In this document: positions 57,814 to 64,000 of the stretch, piece after piece
Numbering within the stretch: the first letter of the stretch is position 1
Layout of the letters: every line of letters begins with the position of its first letter
Assembly: GCF_025118155.1 (NCBI RefSeq)
Contig: NW_026251416.1
Span: 186,001 to 250,000, forward strand
Reading direction: 5' to 3'
Source: Cokeromyces recurvatus
Taxonomy: Eukaryota > Mucoromycota > Mucoromycetes > Mucorales > Mucoraceae
Length of the DNA: 64,000 nt
Notes under the pieces: model-generated
What the model saw: only the letters and a program-made list of their open reading frames with translations
The model's database searches: none
Told to the model about the DNA's origin: nothing
Program-made: the position numbers and the translations under genes

Positions 57814-59571
57814 TTATTTTTGAATCATCATTAAATGTAAATTCATAAATGCACGATTTGTTTCTAATTCATTATCCATTAATTCCAATTTCTTTTCAAG
57901 TTGTTCTTCTGTTTGATATGAGTTTTTATTTAATTCAGCCATGTCCATTTGATATAGTTCAATAAGAGTATGAATATCATCACGAAACATGACACCTAAC
58001 CTTCCACCCCAGACACCTAAAGGCAAAGAAATATATTTGACCTCTATTGTTGTTAATAATGGTAATACATTATCCCTGATGAGATCAGGTAATCGACGTG
58101 CTAATCTTGGATCTAATAATTTCGATTCAATGATGCTGATAACTTGTAAGAGAGATGATGAGTATATAAGCAAATGATAGATAGATAGATAGATAGATAG
58201 ATACCTTCATTATTTAGTTGCTGAGTAATTGAAGCAGATAGTAATCTTTGATAATAAATTCTCATATCTATTTCCATGACTTCAATATAACCACCTGGTT
58301 TACATATCCTTAAACATTCAGTTATTAACGCTTGGTAATGTTCAAATGAGTGACAGAGGATTGAAAAACGACTTGTAATAAAATCAAAGGTCATATCTGG
58401 TATCTTTTTTAATCCTTGTAAAAGTGAATGTGAATAATGAATCCACTTGAAATTTCTTGGTAATATAGGAGGATGTTGTTGTTTATTATAGAATAATAAA
58501 TGACTACTATTTTCTTCATGACTTTGATGATCTAAGCCTATCACAGTCCATTTTGAATAGTGAGAAGCCAATTCAAGACCCCAAGCTGCATCACCACAAC
58601 TAAAAATAAATAAATAACAGATGAGTATGTGTGAATATAAAGATAAAGATATAATTACCCGATTTGTAGCACATGCTTTTCAATAGAGGAAGAGAGTGTA
58701 ACCATTTCAGGAATAGAAAATAGCCTAAAAAATAAGAATTATTATTTAAATGCATAAATATAAAATCATAAAAATACCCGTCAACAGCAAGCTTTGTTAA
58801 TTCATGCTGTATTATCCAACGCTGCCTTTCTTCTTCTTCCTTCTCTTCTTCCTCTTCTTTCTTATTACTACAACAACAACAACAATAGTCTTCTTGATTA
58901 GTGTTAAAAAAGGATAGCCAATCTTGTTGGTTTATATTAACGGAAGGTGAATCAGGTCGAGAATGATTAAGAAGAGAACTGGGTGGAGTAGTGTCGGTCG
59001 ATGATGGATGTTGCATAAAGGAACTCACTGAATGACGTTTTAAATGTCTTCTTGGGAAATAATTGGTTGAATCATCCAAGTGAGAGACGGTTAAGAGTTG
59101 TTGTTGAGAAGAGGGTGTTAGTAGTGTAGTTTGACTACTACGACGATGATGATGTGGCCAATGAAATCTTGGATAATTTGGATGTCTTTTCTTTGCTTTA
59201 GACCAAAGTTCAGATAACAGAGATCTTTCAGAACTATCACGTCTTTGATAATAGGATGTAGCCTTAGTTGAATATTGATCATCCACGATAGATGAACAGT
59301 GACTGTTACTACTTTGTTGTGAATTCCTTCTTTCTGAAGAAATGAGATTATTTATACTAGAGGGTCGATTATCTAAAGTAGTAGTGACGATAGATGATGG
59401 CTTTGACATTAATATAGAAGAAGTCTTTATATTATTTTCTTTTTTCCATGGTAAAATAACTGATTTTGCTGACTCTTCAGGTGACTTTGTTAAATGTGAA
59501 AACCAGTTTATTAACCATGTAGAAGATGAGTTCTTTTTATGATGATTACTATTTGCAGTAGTATAATTCAT
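57814..59571 (-). CDS. LaeA/UMTA-like SAM-dependent methyltransferase 2
   Basis: Four exons (59571-58778, 58724-58659, 58599-58205, 58142-57814) encode 527 aa. The first 260 residues are Ser/Thr/His-rich and disordered, with a Cys5 run and a Glu-rich stretch. The methyltransferase domain starts at RWIIQHELTKLAVDG. Motif I spans an exon junction (KHVLQIG/CGDAAWGLELASH). The acidic motif II is WTVIGLDHQSH, and the later block is CLRICKPGGYIEVMEID. The C-terminal helices end in ETNRAFMNLHLMMIQK. Architecture matches methyltransferase 1 at 15074-16858. Substrate unknown. Intron 3 contains a TATC microsatellite. Confidence 0.8.
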
Positions 59572-61180
59572 TTAATAAATTAAAAGAAGAAAGGAGAAAA
59601 GAAAAGAAAAATAAAAGAAAAAACTACTTTTTTGTATTATTATTATTAGTGTGTATCATCGTCATTGTTTCATGAGTTATATGTACTACTTTATGCATTT
59701 ATCAATTGATTGACCAAGTTCTTTTGAAAATTTTTGGTGGTGCAACCCAAAACTTGCTAATTATAAAACTGAATCTGCAGCGAGTTATCAGCCATAGTTT
59801 ACTTTTATTTTTTTTTTTTTTGTTATATTACATATACATCTATATATCGCATAATTCGAATTCAAGTGTCGAAAATAATTCTACTAGAATTGACGATTTA
59901 AACATAATTATAGATGATTGCAGTTATAACTTGGTGTAGTTTCTTGTCGTTTCATAGTGTCCATACGACTAGAGCAGTTGTTAATCTTCACACAGTGAGC
60001 TTCCAACTAGTGTTGCTTATTGACCAGATCACTGTCTGGTAATGAGAGTACTATATAGCTGATTCATAAAGGAGTAAAGGTAGATGGGAGACCATGTCGC
60101 AGTCATCTATCAGGGCATTACCATTATTAATTGCCTTTGAATAATCACTACTCCTAATACCAAATTATTGAATATGCGTGTCGTCCTAATCTAGGTATAG
60201 ACCCTTAATCCTTTAGTTATCTATGTCATCTGTTAAATAAAGTCGTATCTTCCATTGACGTCTAGGATTAGGCTACGAGGCAGGTGAGTAGCCTCGGTCA
60301 AGTATTTACCCATTCTTATTCGAACTGTTTACTAAATCTCATTCAATTTCATTGTATACACAAAGTATCGTCATTTATAAACTTCCTCCTCTTTCTCAAT
60401 CACTTTTTTCTATTGAGAGCCAGTTGCCCTGTCCCTCACATGATCGTTCCTGTCTACATGCATTATCCTCTGGCCATAAACAGGCACTCATTTGATCCAT
60501 GATGAATTAAATTATCTATCTTATTGATAAGCAATCCTCTTCTTATTAACAATTACCGGCTCTAAGTTGTTGTAATGTTTATTTTAACAGCTGAGGGGCT
60601 AATGTATCACTCTTCACTTTCTTGTTTTTATTTTTCCTTCACCTCTTCTTGCTCTTTTGTTTTTTTTTCTTTCTTTCTTTCTTTCTTTTTATCTTGTGTC
60701 TCTTACAGTGGCTTTTAGTGTATATTTTATTTTATTAAAGTGAAATGGGTTAAGCTAGTAGTAGATGATAACGTGCTCGTAAAAGATTAAAAATATACAT
60801 ACAAATATAGTTCATATCAGGGACACACTTTTTACCTAATATCATGTGCTATTTATAAATAAATAAATAAACGAAATCATTGGATAAATAATAAAAATTA
60901 AAAGGGAGAAAAGACGCTATTTTTTTTTTTTATAAACATGTAATGTTCCTTATTATTGATTTATAACAAAGTATAAAACTACAACTCTATGCAAACAAAT
61001 TTTAAAATTCCGTAAGTTGAAAGAAATGATCAAGTCACAACAACAGAAAATGGTACACAGTAAATAATGATAATAAAAATAAATAAGTCAAATCGTGGAG
61101 ATGGAAAAAATAAAAAATGAAAAAAAAAAAAAAAAATAAAAGGCGGGGTAAATTATCATATGAAATTTTTTCTTTTTCTT
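59572..61180. other. Intergenic, with an unexplained less AT-rich block
   Basis: No coding gene recognised. Bases about 59940-60560 are clearly less AT-rich than the surroundings and include a 7-bp hairpin (AGGCTAC/GTAGCCT, 60271-60296). Possible decayed element or non-coding RNA; a TTTC repeat (60665-60690) follows. Confidence 0.4.
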
Positions 61181-61905
61181 TTAACTTGTCGAGTTGGGCC
61201 TTTCTTGTTTAGCAGCTTCAGCCATCACAACGAATTTTTCTAATACATTTAAAAAGCCTTCTCGACCAGATTGAGCGTTTTGTTGAAATCGTTTGAGAGA
61301 GAAATCTTCAATCACATTTTCCCATCTTTTAAGAAAGCTTCCAACTGTCAAAGTGGCTTGTTGAGTAAATTGTGTCCTGTAGAGTCAGTCATAAAAATAT
61401 TAGCCATCTTTTTTTTTCCCCCTTTTCTTTTTTTTTAAAAAAAAAAACTTACTTTTCAGAATCCTCGGGAGAGACGGTATATGAGATTTCTTCATTACAC
61501 TTCATGATATTACGTAAGGAAAGGTTTTGACTTGTTAATCTGAATGTTTTAGCTTTAGGATCAATAGTTGAAACTTCGCGAACAAACTGAGTTTCATTAG
61601 CACCCATAATCTTTGAAAAATTAAAAATGTTTGCTTATTATTATTAACTTACACCAACCAACAAAAAAATACTATCTTTTTTTATTTTTTATTTTTTTTA
61701 CCTTTAAAATAAATTTAGGCACATTTTGTTTGACTGTAATAAGTCTTTCTGTTGTAAGAATGCCTGTTTTAGGATCTACAGTTCTATTTAAAACATCAAC
61801 ATGTTGAACATGAGGACAAAGATCGTTAGGATATTTTTGCCATTGTGCAGCAGACACTAGACTCCATTCATAATCAAATGTATGTACAGTTTTAAAAAAT
61901 TTCAT
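61181..61905 (-). CDS. PRELI/MSF1 (UPS/SLMO) lipid-transfer protein
   Basis: Three exons (61905-61702, 61610-61453, 61376-61181) encode 185 aa, the usual size of one PRELI/MSF1 domain. It starts MKFFKTVHTFDYEWSLVSAA and has PHVQHVDVLNRTVD, TERLITVKQNVPKFIL, and the conserved REVSTIDPKAKT. RFQQNAQSGREGFLNVLEKF follows near the end. These proteins (yeast Ups2/Ups3, human SLMO/PRELID3) carry phosphatidylserine or phosphatidic acid between mitochondrial membranes together with Mdm35. The sequence is nearest to the SLMO/Ups2-3 branch; the exact lipid is inferred from the family. Confidence 0.9.
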
Positions 61906-62266
61906 TCTATTGATTCCTTCTATTAACTATTTACAATAATAAAGAGAGAGAGAGGAAAAAAAAAGGTGATAGATGATAAAAAAAAAAAATACTGTTTAAA
62001 TAATAATACATTTATTATGATTAGTCAAAAACTTTCATCCAATGAAATAATTAAATTGAACTTAAAAAATAGTCAATTTTTTTGAGTTTACCTCTCACAC
62101 CCCCGGGAAGAGCTAATCAAATTCTCTAGCAGGGGCTGTGTTACCTTCTAAAAGTAATATAGAGTCTTTTTTTTTTTCTTTTCTTTTTTTTTTTTTTTTT
62201 TACGTTTGGAACGTATTATATATTCATTAAATCATGGCTAAGTAATTAACCTTCTTTTATTATTAT

Positions 62267-64000
62267 TTAATAATAACGACAAGCTGTACTTCTTTCCTTG
62301 AATAAGAATTGATTTCCTTTAAAGTCACGTTGAATAGAATCATAAAAGGTGTCATTTAAAAGTACTTCAATCCCTGTTAAAGCCATGCATTTAGAAGCAA
62401 CCAATGTATCTTGATGTGCTTCCATTGTCTTGGCTGCCTTTGTAAATTCAACAGTATGGTTTGAAGCAGTAGTATGGATACCATAAGTAGGGTGAATGCA
62501 AGGTATTTCATAACTCACATTTCCCATATCAGTTGAACCTCCTCCTGCACTAAACTGGTCTTCTTCAGAGGGGAACTTGATACCATATTGGCTCATGTGT
62601 TGAGCATAAAAATCAGCAAGAGGTCGATTTTGAATGACATCCTTTGTTAAGCCAATCTCACGCCATGTGTATTTCACTTTACAACCTGTTGCTAATGCAG
62701 CAGCCTCAAAACAGGCTTCTAACTTCTTCATTAAACGCTCGATTTGATTGGCTTTGGTAGTACGAACAAAGAAGAAAGCAGATGTGTATTCAGGAATGAC
62801 GTTAGGCTAAAGAAAGAAAGAAAGAAAAAAAGAAATAGATATATGTTATATACATATATATTTCAATATTTTTAAAATCCTTACTGCTTGTCCACCATTA
62901 GTAACAATACCATGTACTCTATCAGTAGGTAATAATTGTTGTCGCATCATACTGATACCATTCCATACTTGAACAAGAGCATCCAACGCATTTATACCTG
63001 CCCAAGGAGAACCTGTAGATAATCATGAATAAGTGACTCAAATAACAGGAATATAAATCTATTCCTATCACATTACCTGAAGCATGACTAGCTTTACCAA
63101 AGAATTCAACTTTAACATCATGAATAGCGATAAAGTTAGCATATTGATGATCAACAGCACTATTTTTGTATAGGAAAAGTGAGTATATAATATCATTCAA
63201 AAGTATAACATTTATGTATATATATATATATATTTGTATATGTATATGTATATTTGTATATGTATATATATCTTACGCAGGATGTAACATTAAGCAAACA
63301 TCTACATTTTCTTGAAATGCGCCTTTATTGATTAATACAATCTTACCAATAGATAATTCTAAATAAATAGTGTATTCATATTATTTAAAAAAAGAGAAAA
63401 AAAAAAAAAAAAAAAAGGCTATCTATTTTTAATTACATACCTTCTGCTGGAGTACCAAATAAAACAACTTTACCAGAAGCTTTCCCACTATCTAAAGCAG
63501 CTTTGATTCCAAGAGCGATAGCAAGACCACTTATAGCAATCAAATTATGACCACAACCTTGTCCAAGACTATATGAAAGCTTGTTAATAATAATAACGAG
63601 TGATAATGATATAAGATAGATATATACCCGGGAAGAGCATCATATTCTGAACAAATACCAACCCTTCTGCCATCACCACGATCATACTCAGCCATAAATG
63701 CAGTTTGTAAACCATAAGCATGACGAGTCACTTTGAAACCCTTTTTTTCGAGATAAGCAGTCAAAATATCATGAGCATGAAATTCCTTCATACTTGTCTC
63801 TGCATGTTTATGAATCTATGTGTATATAGATAGGTAAATAGATAAAGAAAGAAAATTGAGTAAGATAAGGATAGATAACGATATTTAAACCTCCCCCCCA
63901 TGTCTATTATTACGTCTAAACTAATATCTCGAAGTTCGGAACTTATAGAATCGATTTCTTTATTGACAATCGATTCAATTTCATTGTCACATTTGACATT
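62267..64000 (-). CDS. M20-family peptidase/amidohydrolase (PM20D2-like), 5' end outside window
   Basis: Seven exons are visible (64000-63914 partial, 63815-63628, 63568-63441, 63358-63277, 63159-63077, 63012-62885, 62806-62267), 382 codons plus stop, all joining in phase. M20 metal-site marks are present: ICSEYDALPG, the GCGHN block, GTPAEE (catalytic Glu), and HDVKVEFFGKASHA in the dimerisation lid. GGGSTDMGNVSYEIP with a metal-binding Asp follows, and a late His in ASNHTVEFT. The acylase-like group (ACY1L2/PM20D2, bacterial AbgB) hydrolyses dipeptides or N-acyl amino acids with two Zn ions. Substrate not determinable. The start codon lies beyond the window. Confidence 0.9.

Noticed and set aside
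60284..60502. 72-codon frame as a small gene
   Set aside because: No homology recognised, no start context, and it lies in a block that may be a decayed element.

Overview
The window looks like nuclear DNA of a filamentous early-diverging fungus, most likely Mucoromycota (Mucorales-like). It is very AT-rich and full of long homopolymer A/T runs. Genes have many short introns (about 40-140 nt) with GTAAGT/GTATGT-type donors and TAG/CAG acceptors. Fungal hallmark genes are present: chitin synthase, PEX7, END3, a GATA factor, TIM10 and a Lon/PIM1 protease. Highly expressed genes (pyruvate kinase, eL36) show strong C-ending codon bias. No rRNA, convincing tRNA or CRISPR was seen.

Layout. 1-28302 is a normal gene-dense block: chitin synthase 3' end (+), Nop15-like RRM protein (+), SIZ/PIAS SUMO ligase (+), END3 (-), ribosomal protein eL36 (-), pyruvate kinase (+), LaeA-like methyltransferase 1 (+), PEX7 (-), universal-stress-domain protein (+), amino-acid/polyamine permease (-), mitochondrial Lon (-) and a GATA factor (-). 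29100-53300 is a transposon island. 54878-64000 is again ordinary: Sel1/MYND protein (+), TIM10 (-), methyltransferase 2 (-), PRELI/UPS protein (-) and an M20 peptidase running off the window end (-).

The island is the most interesting part. Two arms of about 2.95 kb (29122-32075 and 43305-46258) are inverted copies of each other without a detectable indel and surround an 11.2 kb loop. Each arm holds two decayed DDE transposase remnants and a tandem dimer of a tRNA-like (SINE-like) repeat. The loop holds another DDE remnant and a lineage-type gene with a PD-(D/E)XK-like core. That gene's last exon is split by a near full-length LINE (37270-42841) with a 16-bp target-site duplication. The LINE is itself split by a solo LTR with a 5-bp duplication. 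Right of the palindrome lie a truncated IS630/Tc1-type copy, further solo LTRs (one inside a Tc1 transposase, with a 5-bp duplication), a second, unrelated PD-(D/E)XK (Rpn-like) gene with a frameshift, and an IS630/Tc1-type element of 1.6 kb with TA duplications. The nesting gives a relative insertion order.

The housekeeping genes do not form one pathway. Several share mitochondrial (Lon, TIM10, PRELI/UPS) or peroxisomal (PEX7) themes, but this is probably chance neighbourhood. All exon boundaries below were derived by reading splice signals and protein continuity by eye.
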